A DNA stretch of 64,000 nt, taken from the NCBI RefSeq assembly GCF_024166365.1, contig NC_064826.1, positions 24,576,001-24,640,000 on the forward strand. The letters run 5' to 3'. The position numbers and the translations under genes are program-made. Shown one piece after another: positions 44,639 to 56,114 of the stretch (position 1 is the first letter of the stretch; each line of letters starts with the position of its first letter). This stretch comes from Elephas maximus indicus. Taxonomy: Eukaryota > Chordata > Mammalia > Proboscidea > Elephantidae. The notes beneath the pieces were generated by a model. It was not told where the DNA came from, did not search any database, and was given only the letters and a program-made list of their open reading frames with translations.

Positions 44639-44772
44639 TTGTTGTTGTTGATACGTGCCACCAAGTTAGTTTCCAGTCATAGAGACCCCATGTATAACAG
44701 AAGAAAACGCTGCTTGGTCCTGCGTCGTCCTCACAAACGTTATTTTCGAGCCCATTGTTGCAAGAAACTGTA
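44639..44772 (-). mobile_element. RTE 3' end, antisense fragment
   Basis: TTGTTGTTGTTGATACGTGC, GAAGAAAACGCTGCTTGGTC, TTATTTTCGAGCCCATTGTTG. Confidence 0.8.
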
Positions 44773-44774
44773 AA

Positions 44775-45500
44775 ACTGTCTTCCCAAGTGAGTGGCTGCA
44801 TAAGTTTCACTCTCACCAGCAATGAACGAATGCTGTTGTTGTGCACGCTTGCCCCCATTAACATTGTCATGTGTTGTTGTTTTGTGGGGGAGAGATGGAG
44901 AGGTTAGCCATTTTAATAAGTTTGTAGTTGGTTTCTCATTGTTGTTTTAATTTGTATTTTGCTACTAACAAAGGATTAGACCATTCTTTTTATGTTTATT
45001 TGTATCTTTTTGAGGTGTTTGTTCAGATCTTTTGCCTATTTTTTAATTGAGTTGTTTCTTTTATTGTTTTAAGAGTTCTTTCAGTAGTTTGACTATAAGT
45101 CTTTTGTCATGTAAGTGTTTTGCACATATTTTCTTCAAGTCTGCAGCTTTTCTTTTCATTCTCTTTTGCAAAGCTGGAGTATTTCATTTTAATCAGTCCA
45201 ACTTAATAATTTTATAAGTTCAGCTTATAAATGTTTTCTTTCATGGATTGTGCCTTTGGTATTCTATCTAAGAAGTTATTACAAAACCCAAAGTCACATA
45301 AATTTCCTCTCATGTTTCCTGCTAGATGTTTTATAGTTTTCAATTTTATATTTAGGCCTATGGCCCATTCTGAGTTAATTTTTGTGAAAGGTATAAGGTC
45401 CTTGTTTAGGTTCTTTCTATCACTGTGCATAAGAACGTCCAACTTTTCTAGAACCAATTGTTTAAAAGACTATCTTTTCTCCACTGATTTTTCTTTTTTT
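44775..45500 (-). mobile_element. old L1, antisense (second copy)
   Basis: GTAGTTGGTTTCTCATTGTT, TGTTTGTTCAGATCTTTTGC, GCTGGAGTATTTCATTTTAA, TTGTGCCTTTGGTATTC, GAGTTAATTTTTGTGAAAGG, AACCAATTGTTTAAAAGAC follow the antisense L1 ORF2 3' order. These blocks belong to the left of those at 41.2 kb in an L1, so this is a separate copy. Confidence 0.7.
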
Positions 45501-45569
45501 TTTTTTTATTCCTTTGTCATTCCTCCTGTTTATTTCATTCCTTTTTTCCATTCACTTTAATTCTGGGAA

Positions 45570-45762
45570 GTTTCAATTAACCCATCTGCAAGCACACTGA
45601 TTTTTTCCTTGGCTTTGGCAAATCTACTGATGAGCCATTAAAAGACGTTTTAATTTCTGTTGGAGTGTTTTTGATTTCTAGCATTTCCTTTTGCTTCTTG
45701 CTCACAGCTGGAAACTCTAAATGCTTGTCTCCTGATGCTAAATACAAAACTATTGTTAGAAC
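45570..45762 (-). mobile_element. L1 ORF1-like relic, antisense
   Basis: CTACTGATGAGCCATTAAAA, GTTTTTGATTTCTAGCATTT, CCTTTTGCTTCTTGCTCACA resemble antisense L1 ORF1. It forms the left flank of the large RTE. Confidence 0.5.
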
Positions 45763-46084
45763 TTTGTTGTTAGATGCCATCTAGTCTGTTCCAACTCATA
45801 GCGACCCTATGTACAACAGAACAAAACACTGCCCTGTCCTGTGCCATCCTCACAATCATTGTTATGCTTAAGCCCATTGTTGCAGCTACTGTGTCAATCT
45901 AGCTCATCGAGGGTCTTCTTTTTTTTCACTGACCGTCAACTTTAACAAGCATGATGTCCTTCTCCAGGGACTGATCCCTCCTGACATGTCCAAAATGTAC
46001 GAAACCTAGTCTCACCATCCTTGCTTCTAAGGAGCATTCTGGTTGTACTTCTTCCAAGACAGATTTGTTGGTTCCTTTGGCAGT

Positions 46085-46498
46085 TCATGGTATATTTAAT
46101 ATTCTCCTATAACACCACACTTGAAAGGCATCAATTCTTCTTTGGTCTTCCTTATTCACTGTCCGGCTTTCACATGCATGGGAGGCTACTGAAAATACCA
46201 TGGCTTGGGTCAAGTGCACCTTAGTCTTCAAGGTGACATCTTTGCTTTTCAACACTTTAAAGAGGTCTTTTGCAGCAGATTTTCCGAACGCAATGCGTCT
46301 TTTGATTTCTTGACTGCTGCTCCCATGGGTGTTGATTGTGAGTCCAAGTAAAATCAAATCCTTGACAACTTCAATCCTTTCTGCATTTATCATGACGTTG
46401 CTCATTGGTGCAGTCATGAGGATTTTTGTTTTCTTTATGTTGAGGTGTAATTTGTACTGAAGGCTGTGGTTTTTGATCTTCATCAGTAAGTGCTTCAA
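46085..46498 (-). pseudogene. RTE RT C-terminal fragment (137 codons)
   Basis: Continuous frame reading MKHLLMKIKNHSLQYKLHLN, KDLILLGLTINTHGSSSQEI, KRRIAFGKSAAKDLFKVLKS, and RRIDAFQVWCYRRILNIP. It begins just after the ruined catalytic box and stops at about the NIPW motif. The same blocks occur in frame at 42602-43072. LINE remnant, not a host gene. Confidence 0.88.
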
Positions 46499-47209
46499 GT
46501 CCTCTTCACTTTCAGCAAGTAAAGTTGTGGCATCTGCTTAACACAGGTTGTTAATGAATCTTCCTCCAAACCTGATGCCCTTTACTTCTTCATGTAGTCC
46601 AAATTCTTGGTTTATTTGCTTAGCATACAGATTGAACAGGTATTGTGAAAGGATGCAACCCTGACTCACACCGTTCTTCACTTTAAATCACGCAGTATCC
46701 CCTTGTTCCATTCAAACAACTGCTTCTTGATCTATGTACAGCTTCCTCATGAGTACAATTAAGTGTTCTGGAATTCCCATTCTTCAAAATGTTAGGCATA
46801 ATTTGTTAGGATCCACACATTGACTTAGCATAGTCATAAAACACAGATAAACATTTTTCTGGTATTCTCTGCTTTCAGCCATGATCCATCTATCATCCAC
46901 AATGATATCCCTGGTTCTGTGTCCTCTTCTGAATCTGGCCTGAATTTCTATCGTTTCCCTGTCGATATACTTCTACAGCCACTTTTGAATAATCTTCAGC
47001 AAAATTTTACTTATATGTGATGTTAATGATATTGTTCAATAATTTCTGAATTCGGTTGGATCACCTTTCTTGGGAGCAGGCATAAACATAGATCTCTTCC
47101 AGTCAGTTGGCCAGGCAGCTATGTTCCAAATTTCTTGGAGTGAGTACTTCCAGTGCTATATCAGTTTGTTGAAACATCTCAATTTCATCAATTCTTAGAG
47201 ACTTGTTTT

Positions 47210-47398
47210 TCACCATCCCTTCAGTGCAGCTTGGACTTCTTCCTTCAGTACCATTGGTTCCTGCTCATATGGTACTTTCTGAAATGGCTGACCATCAACC
47301 AATTGTTTTTGGTGTAGTAACTCTGTGTATTCCTTCCATCTTTTGATGCTTCCTAGGTCATTTGATATTTTCCCCATAGAATCCTTCAGCATAATCAA
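47210..47398 (-). pseudogene. RTE linker fragment upstream of RT (62 codons)
   Basis: Short open frame MIMLKDSMGKISNDLGSIKR, then WKEYTELLHQK and VPYEQEPMVLKEEVQAALKG, typical of the segment between endonuclease and RT in RTE/BovB-type LINEs. Broken from its neighbours by frameshifts. Confidence 0.75.
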
Positions 47399-47722
47399 CT
47401 CGAGGGTTGAATTTTTTCTTCAGTTCTTTCAGCTTAAGAAACGCAGAGCATGTTCTTCCATTTTGGTTTTCTATCTCCAGGTCTTCTCAAATGTCATTAT
47501 AATACTTTACTTTGTCTTCTTGAGCCGCCCTTTGAAATCTTCTGTTCAACCCTTTAACTTCATCATTTCTTCCTTATGCTTTAGCTACTTGATGTTAAAA
47601 AGTAAATTTCAGAGTCTCCTCTGACATCATTTTGTTCTTTTCTTTCTTTCCTATCTTTCTAATGACCTCTTGCTTTCTTCATGTATGATATCTTTGATGT
47701 CATTCCACAACTCATCTGGTCT

Positions 47723-47989
47723 TCAGTCTTTAATGTTCAATGAGTCAAATCTATTCTTGAGATGCTCCCTAAATTCAGGTGGGATATACTCAAAGTCAGA
47801 CTTCGGCTCTCGTCGACTTGTTCTAATTTTCTTCAGGTTCATCTTGAACTTGCATATGAGCAATTGATGGTCTGTTCTGCAGTCAGCCCCTGGCTTTGTT
47901 CTGACTGATGATATCGAGCCTCTCCATTGCCTCTTCCCACAAATGTAGTCGATTTGATTCCTGTGTATTCCATCTGGCAAGATCCACAT
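47723..47989 (-). pseudogene. RTE endonuclease C-terminal part (88 codons)
   Basis: MWILPDGIHRNQIDYICGKR followed by TDHQLLICKFKMNLK. The RNQIDYI and SDH/TDHQLL positions are the late motifs of AP-type LINE endonucleases (…DYI…, …SDH…). The histidine of the SDH-equivalent is kept. The frame is cut from the earlier EN part by frameshifts. Confidence 0.82.
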
Positions 47990-48185
47990 TTATAGTCACT
48001 GTTTACGTTGGTGAAAAAGAGTTATTTGCAATGAATAAGTCATTGGTCTTGCAAAATTCCATCATGCCATCTCTGGCATCATTTCTATCACCAAGGCCAT
48101 GTTCTCCCAGTACCGACCCTTCTTCTTTGTTTCCAACTTTCACATCCCAATCGCCAGTAATTATCAGTGTATCCTCATTGCATGT

Positions 48186-48449
48186 TCAATCAATTTCAGG
48201 CTGTAGAAGTTGGTAAAAATCTTCAATTTCTTCATCTTTGGACTTACTGGTTGGTGCATAAATTTCAATAATAGTCATATTAACTGGTCTTCCTTGTAGG
48301 CATATGGATGTTATCCTATCACGGACAGTGTTGTACTTCAGGACAGATCTTGAAATGTTCTTTTTGATGATGAATGCAATGCCATTCCTCTTCCAGTTGT
48401 CATTCCCAGCATAGTAGACCATATGACTGTCTGATTTAAAATGATGCAA
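48186..48449 (-). pseudogene. RTE endonuclease N-terminal part (87 codons)
   Basis: RNGIAFIIKKNISRSVLKYN and VNMTIIEIYAPTSKSKDEEI show the G(V/I)AF and I.(I/V).YAPT motifs of AP-type LINE endonucleases. The following GDWDVKVGN motif (canonical GDWNAKVGN) is readable in another frame near 48125-48160, so a frameshift separates them. Confidence 0.85.
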
Positions 48450-48964
48450 TACCAGTCCATTTCAGCTCACTAATGCATATAATAATATTTATATGTTCCT
48501 TTTCATTTTGGATGACTTCCAATTATCCTAGATTTATACTTCGTACATTCAGTGTTCTGATTATTAACAGATGTTTGTAGCTGTTTCTTCTCATTTTGAG
48601 TCATGCCACATGAGCAAATGAAGGTCCCAAAAGCTTGACTCCATCCATGTCATTAAGGTCAACTCTACTTTGAGGAGGCAGCTCTTCCCCTGTCATCTTT
48701 TGAGTACCTTCCACTTGAGGGGCTCATCTTCTGGCACTTTATCAAACAGTGTTCTGCTGCTATTCATAAAGTTTTCACTAGCTAAATCTTTTCAGAAGTA
48801 GACTACCAGGTCCTTCTTCCTAGTCCGTCTCAGTCTGGAAGTTCTACTGAAACCTGTCTGCCATGGTGACCCTGCTGATATTTGAATACTGATGACACAC
48901 TTTCCAGCATCACAGCAACAGACAAGCCCCCATAGTATGATAAACTGACAGACACATGTGGGAA

Positions 48965-49420
48965 TTTAAAACTTTAAGGAATTTAAAATACTATGATCAA
49001 TGTAATAAGAGCTCTAATGGAAAAAGTAGACATTTTAAATTCCTTGTCTGATAATTCCAATACCTATCATATCTGAGAACTTCGTCTCCTCACACTGTGT
49101 TTTTTCTTACTTTTTGGCTTGTCTTGTTATCTTTTTTTTGAAATTCACACATGTATCAGGTACTAGGAACATTTTACACCTTCTACGGCTTCTGGTCCAG
49201 GAAAGACGATCTCCACTGGGACTCTCTGTATGTACCTAGCTCTCCAGGTTTTAGTGTACTAGTTTACATTGTATCAGTTTTCTGATGAATCCAAGAAAAA
49301 TCACTGATTTTCAGTGGCTTAGCTTTTTCTTGTTGTAAGGATGGAAACGATGACTTTCAAATTTTTTCCATGTTGAAGCTAAAGCAGGTAATCCCATTTT
49401 TTTATTATTGAAAATGGAAA
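48965..49420. mobile_element. L1-like flank of the large RTE, mixed orientation
   Basis: 48965-49037 (GAGCTCTAATGGAAAAAGTA) reads like sense L1 ORF1. From 49038 (TTCCTTGTCTGATAATTCCA, ATCACTGATTTTCAGTGGC) it reads like antisense L1. Diverged; assignment is tentative. Confidence 0.4.
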
Positions 49421-49424
49421 TTCT

Positions 49425-50670
49425 TAGAAAAAAATTCCGTGGCAACTTTTGATAGATATGTGAATGCTTCAAAAATGGGACTATTCACTTACCAAAAGAT
49501 CTATTAAAAGATACATTGATCAATGTTTAAATCTATTCATTGATGAAGAATTTATATAGACAAGGTAGCTTGGTAAGTTTGACTGTATCTTTTTTTTTTG
49601 TAGGAACTCAATAATTTTGTTATTAATATTTTTATTTTAAATTATTAACAAAAAGTTAAGAAGTAACATGAACTTGACCTAGCCTCATGTGAAAGGGATA
49701 TAATTCATTGAGAGGAACATAAGGAGTAATTTACTATTTGCCAAATGCCTATGAGGGATCAATTTGACTTGCATTTGCAAATTAAACTCAGACTCTCCTC
49801 AACAAGTGCCTTGAGTTTTCCCCCTAATTTAGGAATGTGCTATATATCATCTGGTTTTCCTGAAATGAAGCCCAACAGAACACAGGACAGAGCTATAAAA
49901 CTACCATTCGTATGGCACTTTTAATTTTACAATTTTTTTTTTTTTTTTTTTTGCTATTTGTCATTACTAAGTATTTAAAGATATGGCAAGGTATTATTGT
50001 ACTTTTCCAAAATACAAAATTTAAAATTTAAGTGATATTTCCAACATCATATTCTTAGTATATAATAGAGGAAAGAGGAGGCTTTTGGGCTTATTGCTGA
50101 AAGCTGAACAGTTAAGATCGGCTATTAAATGGTAAAGAATTGAACTGAGTTCCTAAAGCTGGTACTTGTATTTTTGACCACTCTCACTTAGCATCATTAA
50201 AGCCAGCAGTTCATTTGCAATTGTCTAAGCTGCAACTTCCTGTGCCTGTAAAGCACATATATGTTGATAAGTTAATTCTATATCTAATAACAGTTGCCTT
50301 ATTGGTATTGTAATATGGCAATCTAATTCCTTTCTACAACTCAGCCATGTGCACATATTCTTTCACTTTTCCTTGGTGTCATGACGGATACCAGCCTCTA
50401 AAATCTTAAACTGAATCCAGAGACGAGATAATAAACTAGTTCAGTGACTGGGCATATCTCTGTTGATTCATGCCTGCAAGCTAGAACTTCTTTAAGCTCT
50501 GGACTTCGATGTCAAGTGGAAGCTGTACTCAGTCTGATAGCATCCTGGAGAATAATTTTCTGTTATCTCCTGATATTTCACAAACTGCTGACATGATAAC
50601 CAAATGATTTTATACCCTTTGCAGATAAATATTTTTCAAAAACTAAAGGAATGCCTTCTTCTCCTAACAG
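49425..50670. other. no gene recognised; poly-T run
   Basis: T20-like run at 49931-49952; otherwise AT-rich unique DNA. Confidence 0.4.
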
Positions 50671-50685
50671 ACACAGAAGTGGACT

Positions 50686-50866
50686 TAAAAAAAAAAAAAA
50701 AAAAACTCATTGCTGTCAAGTCGGTTCTGACTCACAGTGACCCTATAGAATGTAGAACTGCCCCCCACACTGTTTCCAAGGAGCAGCTGGTGGATTCAAA
50801 CTGCTGACCTTTTGGTTAGTAGCCGTAGCTCATTGTAGCTCTTAACTACGGCACCACCAGGGCTCC
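50686..50866 (-). mobile_element. AfroSINE
   Basis: A19-like tail, CTCATTGCTGTCAAGTCGG, to GCACCACCAGGGCTCC. Duplication AGAAGTGGACT (50675-50685) and AGAACTGGACT (50867-50877), one mismatch. A small internal repeat of TAGCTC lies in the head. Confidence 0.93.
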
Positions 50867-50879
50867 AGAACTGGACTAG

Positions 50880-52320
50880 GTAACCAAATTCTATCATCAC
50901 TAAGACTTTTCTTATTTTTGCCAGATGATTCTGAATACCCAAATATAAATTACAAACACATGAAGTTCTTAAACCAGAGCCAATGTCAGTATAAAAGCAT
51001 TGCCCCCCATCACCTAGTCTATTTGGAATCTGCAATCCATTTTTCCAGTTGGAATTCCCTATTTGATTCTCACTGGCTGTAAAAATGAGAATATCTGCCT
51101 ACTATGATAATCACATTCCAGGGAAATACCCAACGGGATCTTGTGCTGTCCAAATGTATCATGACCGATGCCAAGGCCCGAGGCCATTTAACAGCAAACA
51201 GTATTATTGGTAGTTCATAAAATTAAGTAAGATTACTCAAATTATGCAACTGTGAAGGCAAAATGAAGCTATGCACTTAAAAATGAAACTAACTCTAGGG
51301 GTTTTTTTTTTTTTAAAAGGAAAAATAGAATTTTGATTTCAGAATAATTTTTCCAAGATAGGTGACTCAGAATTAGATTTTTTTGCATTTTATTCTTTAG
51401 CCTTGATATAAGACTCAGTTGTCTTTATCATTGGAAAAATTTCTTTGTTTATATCACTGTATAAATTTCAGATTATGAATATGTTTGAATGTGTGAGAAA
51501 TATTTTCCTCTAATGTAAATAATCTATTTTTTAGTTACTACATTTTTCCCTCTTTCTTCCTAGCTATAAATATTTAAACTTTCTGTTGCCAAGGTTACTT
51601 TTTGCTTGACTTTTGCTGTTAGGGATTCCCTCTTTTATAGCTATCATTATGGCACCTAATCTTCTTCCTACCCATGTGTATCTCTTGTCAGGGCTCATTC
51701 TTTTCTCTTTCAATAGGCTTAATTGTTAAGAATCTTCTTTGCAGCTTCAGTTTCTAAAGTCAAGCCATTTATTTACATGAACTGTAATAATTTGTAACCC
51801 TCTCCACGCACACTGAGCATTGAGGTATCTGCGGATGGTGCTGTAAACAAAATTATCCGCTTGTCTAGGAGTAGCTTAAAACTTCACACTAACTAGTCCT
51901 GAAAGTATTTTGACTAAGACTAGCCAGAGCTAGCTTAGTCAGGGCAGGCTATCACTGAGTATTTTCAGGAGCCAAAGGAATGACTGTTTGCCTCCAAATA
52001 TTTCCTGTATCAATAGGGTGTTTCTGTCATGAACTGGTTATTTATTATACTTCAGATATGTCAAAATTTGAACTTCTATTACAGCACAGTCATTCTTTTC
52101 AATAAGATATTATATTTAAAATGGCTTTGTTTAAAACAAGGAATACCACTGAGATATCATTACTACTTCATTTCCATCACAGGTGAGCCCTTATCTCCTC
52201 AGTATGTTCCATGATATCTACTACCTGAAGGTTTAATTCCTTCCCAGCTATTGAACCAGACCTAACAGAGGCGGGCCAAATACTTGCAAACTCAACCATG
52301 TAAATTATACTCAAAATACA
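50880..52320. other. no feature recognised
   Basis: About 1.4 kb of AT-rich DNA without supportable gene or repeat. Confidence 0.4.
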
Positions 52321-52324
52321 GAGA

Positions 52325-52465
52325 GGTTAAAACATGAGCTCTAGGGCTGGTATATGTGAGACTTAAACCCCAGAACATCCACTTACTAGCTATAAGCCCA
52401 TGAGCAAGCTATTCGACCTCTGTGTATGTGTTTCCATATCTGAAAATTGGATACAAATCAACATA
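52325..52465 (+). mobile_element. MIR
   Basis: CATCCACTTACTAGCTATAA, GAGCAAGCTATTCGACCTCT, CATATCTGAAAATTGG are the sense MIR core. Confidence 0.8.
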
Positions 52466-52515
52466 CAAACATCGTAAAATTTTTCTAGAAATAAATGATT
52501 AGTAAATGAACTTCC

Positions 52516-52695
52516 AGAAACCCTGGTGGCATAGTGGTTAAGTGCTACGGCTGCTAACATAAGGGTCGGCAGTTCGAATCCGCCAGGGGCTCTTTGGAAA
52601 CTCTATGTGGCAGTTCTACTCTGTCCTATAGGGTTGCTATGAGTCGGAATCGACTCGACGGCACTGGGTTTGGTTTGTTTTGTTTTGTTTTTTTT
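52516..52695 (+). mobile_element. AfroSINE, young-looking
   Basis: AGAAACCCTGGTGGCATAGTGG head (A-box), GGCAGTTCGAATCCGCC (B-box), GAGTCGGAATCGACTCGACG, (TTTTG)n tail. Perfect 11-bp duplication AATGAACTTCC at 52505-52515 and 52696-52706. Most CpGs are intact, the best preserved copy in the window. Confidence 0.95.
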
Positions 52696-52709
52696 AATGA
52701 ACTTCCTAG

Positions 52710-53635
52710 AGAAATACCTAACACGAAATAAGTACTAATTTAATCTTAGTTAGGATTACTTGTTCACTTAGGCAGTACTTGAAGACTATGATATTGGTTT
52801 TTCAATTCATATGGCCTGGGCCCATGTGGTGACTGTCTAGAATTAGTTTTCTCCAGTTTATTCATTGGAACTTCTTCACTTTGACTCTGTTTTTGTTTAT
52901 GCCATAGAATAAGAATTCTACCTGTGCCTTGGCTTTATTTTATTTAGTTAGTTTGCCTATTACCCCAGACATTTTCAAAGACCACGGTCCTGGAGACTGG
53001 TCCCTTGGATGATTCCTGATGGCTTTCCTAATTAAAAGTGTGTTCTGTCACATAAACTATTCTGCTTATCCTATGTAAATAAAATTTAGGATAGATGAAG
53101 TTGGGCAAAAATTCAGGAGCAGGAAATGTCTACGTGAGCTATTCATAGAAAGTCTCCCTTGACAAGGCATGAGTTCTTGTGTGGAAAGATATAATGTGTA
53201 TGTGCTGGGGGTGAGAAACAAAGAGGAAGGGAAGTGACAGGGAGAGAAGAGGAAGGTTTCAGAAATGGAAATGGAAGTACACAGATGTCAAGTAACTAAC
53301 TTCTTTTTTTCCCACAGAGTTGCCTTGCCAGTGGTTAGCCCTTTCTAAGTCATTATCGACTCTGTCAAATGTGTAAGACCATGTTTCTGATATGTCACTG
53401 ATTCAACCCCTCTTACCATCATCTGTGCTCAAGTGCTTTGACCATAAAGTTCCATTCTAGCATTTACAGCTATGACACAGTGCCTGGTGTTGTTTTTTTT
53501 GCCTGCCTTTAGAGAGTTTCTTCCTGCTGTTCTAACATCAGTGCTCCTCAGCTGTGCATACCCTTTAAAAAATGAGTAGGTCTAACTAGATCTTTGAATA
53601 CGAGACAGGGATTGTTTAGGATAGAATGGGAATCT
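52710..53635. other. no feature recognised
   Basis: No coding or repeat signal is supported. Confidence 0.4.
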
Positions 53636-53639
53636 GTGG

Positions 53640-54600
53640 TCATATTTAAACGTCTTAAATAGCTTCCTTTTCCAACCAATAAAGATTTAAAACAAGTGTT
53701 TAAGTACGGAGTACCATGATCAAGTTTGGGGGAAGGATGAATCAGAGAGTAAGAAATATCACAAGTAGCCTTAGTTCAGTGACTTAAAATAATTGAGAAA
53801 CTTAGGAAAGGGAATCTGAACTGATAGTGCAATGGAGGGTAGGGGATGAATTTCACAGGTAACACGGGCAATATCAACAGGAGTGACTTGGTGACCAATT
53901 GATATGGGACTTAAGGAAGGGATATAAAGGATGTTTGAGTTTTCATGTTTGGACACATCCATGAATAGTAATGCCATTGGCCTCATTAAATGAAGTAAGA
54001 GGCCCAAGAGACTTTATAGATACATTTAACTTTGACCTTTTTAATTTTGCTTATTTGAGAATGTCTCAGTACAGAATTTTAATAGATCATTGGATGTTCA
54101 GATCTGATAATATTTATAAAATCTGCAGAAGTAGACAGTATCATACACAAAAGCATGTCTGGTGAGTTAAGGTCAAAGATGGAACCATGGAATTCACCAA
54201 CATTTGGGAAAGGGCAGAGGAGAAACCAAAAAGAGAATAATCAGTGAGCAAAAGGGGGAAAATAGAAATAATTCACTCAGTTAATGGAGAAAAGCCACAT
54301 TATGATGTGATAGAAAAGTCAAATTACATAGAAAGCAGTCTATAGAGTTGATAATCACAAGTACATCTGTTATTAAAATCAGAACTCAGATTGAAGTGAG
54401 TTTAATAGCAAATTGACATGAAAGAGAACTAGTTTTTGTTTTTTGTATTTTTAACAAAGTTTGTTTATAGAAGTGAAAAAATTAAGGCTACTGCTTACAA
54501 GGAACGCAGCCTTGATAAAGTGTGTATGATTGTGTGTTTTGATTGAAGGTAAAAAAGATAAAGTTAGCACAAGTGGAAGAGGTGAACTTGAACAGTAAAA
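53640..54600 (-). mobile_element. L2, antisense, long diverged segment
   Basis: GAGTTTTCATGTTTGGACAC, GGAACCATGGAATTCACCAA, ATTTGGGAAAGGGCAGAGGA follow the antisense L2 order. Low identity. Confidence 0.5.
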
Positions 54601-54631
54601 ACAACAGTTCTTCCTTTAAGAGAAGAGGAAT

Positions 54632-54783
54632 CCAAAACCAAAACCAAACCCGTTGCCATCATGTCTATTACGACTAAGAGCAACCCTACAGGACAGAGTA
54701 GAACTGCGCATGTGGTTTCCAAGGAGTGCCTGGTGGATCCGAACTTCCACATTTTGGTTAGTAGCTGTAGCTCTTAACCACGG
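54632..54783 (-). mobile_element. AfroSINE
   Basis: CCAAAACCAAAACCAAACCC, GTTGCCATCATGTC, to TTAGTAGCTGTAGCTCTTAA, CCACGGGA. The very head (CACCAGGGCTCC) is missing. Confidence 0.9.
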
Positions 54784-54789
54784 GATAAA

Positions 54790-55247
54790 AAGAGTGGTAA
54801 AGATTGCTGGAGGAGAAAGCAGATTGACTGTAAATGATTTGACGAGTATGACTGACATGAGGGGGTTTAAGAGACTTTAAGGGAATATAATATATCCACT
54901 GGATGACATGTAATTGAAAACAAAAACCAAGCCCCACTTGACCAATCCACGTATGTGATCGGATCCACAGAAATAGTACCCGGCAACCAAAAGTAGTTAA
55001 AAAAAAAAAATCACTGTTTACTGACATGTCTTAAATAATGTCAAAGGTGAGGAACTTCATTACTCTGAAAATTTTTTAAATCTTTCATATTTCTGTCATT
55101 CTCAATATTTTTCCATTGGATTACAGCTGATTTCCTCAAAATCTCTCTCCCCAATTTTAACTCTGAGCTCCTGCTTCTTTTTTATTATGCTGCCATTTCT
55201 AATACTCTTTTGAGTAGATATAGCTCTTTCCAATGTTACTTAGGTGT
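54790..55247. other. no feature recognised
   Basis: No coding or repeat signal beyond possible L2 continuation to about 54880. Confidence 0.35.
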
Positions 55248-55261
55248 CTCTCTCTCTACTT

Positions 55262-55412
55262 GGAGCCCTGGTGGGGCAGTGGTTAAGCATTCAGCTGCTA
55301 ACCAAAAGGCTGGCAGTTCAAATTCACCAGGCACACTTTGGAAATACTTGGGGGCAGTTCTACTCTGTCCTATAGGGTCCCAATGAGTTGGAATCTACTC
55401 AATGGCAGTAGG
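55262..55412 (+). mobile_element. AfroSINE
   Basis: GGAGCCCTGGTGGGGCAGTGG to CAATGGCAGTAGG. TCTCTCTCTACTT occurs at 55249-55261 and 55413-55425 (13 bp, perfect). Confidence 0.93.
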
Positions 55413-55429
55413 TCTCTCTCTACTTTTTT

Positions 55430-55955
55430 GCCCTAAATTTATGATGCTCTGTTTGGGTGTACCTCTATTCATATCTTAAATTTGTATCACAGAAGCCTAA
55501 GAACAGAGGTGACACAAAGGAGATACTAACTACATGTGGTGGAGATGGAGAATCTCAGCAGAAAAAAAATCAGAATCCCCTTGAATGTGGAAAGAGGAAG
55601 AAGATTTAGAATACTCAAATGCAGATATTTTTACCTTGTCACAAATGGAAAAGGAAGCCAACATTGCAAATAGATTGTTCATCATTTTCTGCTACAGCTG
55701 CTAAAATATTAATGATTCTTCAACGGTAATCCAAAGATTATATTGGTCATAATTTGAGCATGTATGTTTCTAGAATCAATTACTAAAGTATTATATCTTA
55801 TTAAAATCTCATATACTGCCTCATAAGTCCTACCACTTTCCAACAGTATATTGTGAATAGTTAAATTTTCAACCTCATGGAAGTGGTTGTAAAATTATAT
55901 TACTCCCTATAGTAATAATAGGTTCTTAAGTATCGACGGAAGTGGGTTTTGGGTG
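55430..55955. other. no feature recognised
   Basis: No coding or repeat signal is supported. Confidence 0.4.
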
Positions 55956-55959
55956 GGTT

Positions 55960-56075
55960 ATGTATTTGGTGTGTGCCAGACTGTTCAAATCTTTTACTCT
56001 TAACAACACCCCTAGGTAGTATGTAATATTATTATCACTTTTTACCAGTGAGGAAATGAAAACATAAAGGAAAAA
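55960..56075 (-). mobile_element. MIR, antisense
   Basis: GTGTGTGCCAGACTGTTCAA, CCCCTAGGTAGTATGTAATA, TTTTTACCAGTGAGGAAATG. Confidence 0.65.
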
Positions 56076-56114
56076 CACCAGAATTGAAGATCAAGCAGAA
56101 TTGATCTAAACTGG

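Larger units (their letters stand above)
45764..48960 (-). mobile_element. RTE-clade LINE, nearly full length (about 3.2 kb), inactive
   Basis: On the minus strand it runs from the 5' end (CACATGTGTCTGTCAGTTTA at 48960) to the 3' tail (complement of GTTGTTAGATGCC at 45766). The order is 5' UTR-like region, apurinic/apyrimidinic-type endonuclease (about 48.5-47.9 kb), linker, reverse transcriptase (about 47.2-46.3 kb), C-terminal AFQVWCYRRILNIP block, then a short 3' UTR shared with AfroSINEs. The coding frame is broken many times. The RT catalytic box is destroyed (46529-46540 reads TAA GCA GAT GCC in place of YADD). The closest flanks share only AACTTT-type similarity, so the target duplication is not convincing. 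It is the reference copy for all RTE fragments here. Confidence 0.92.
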
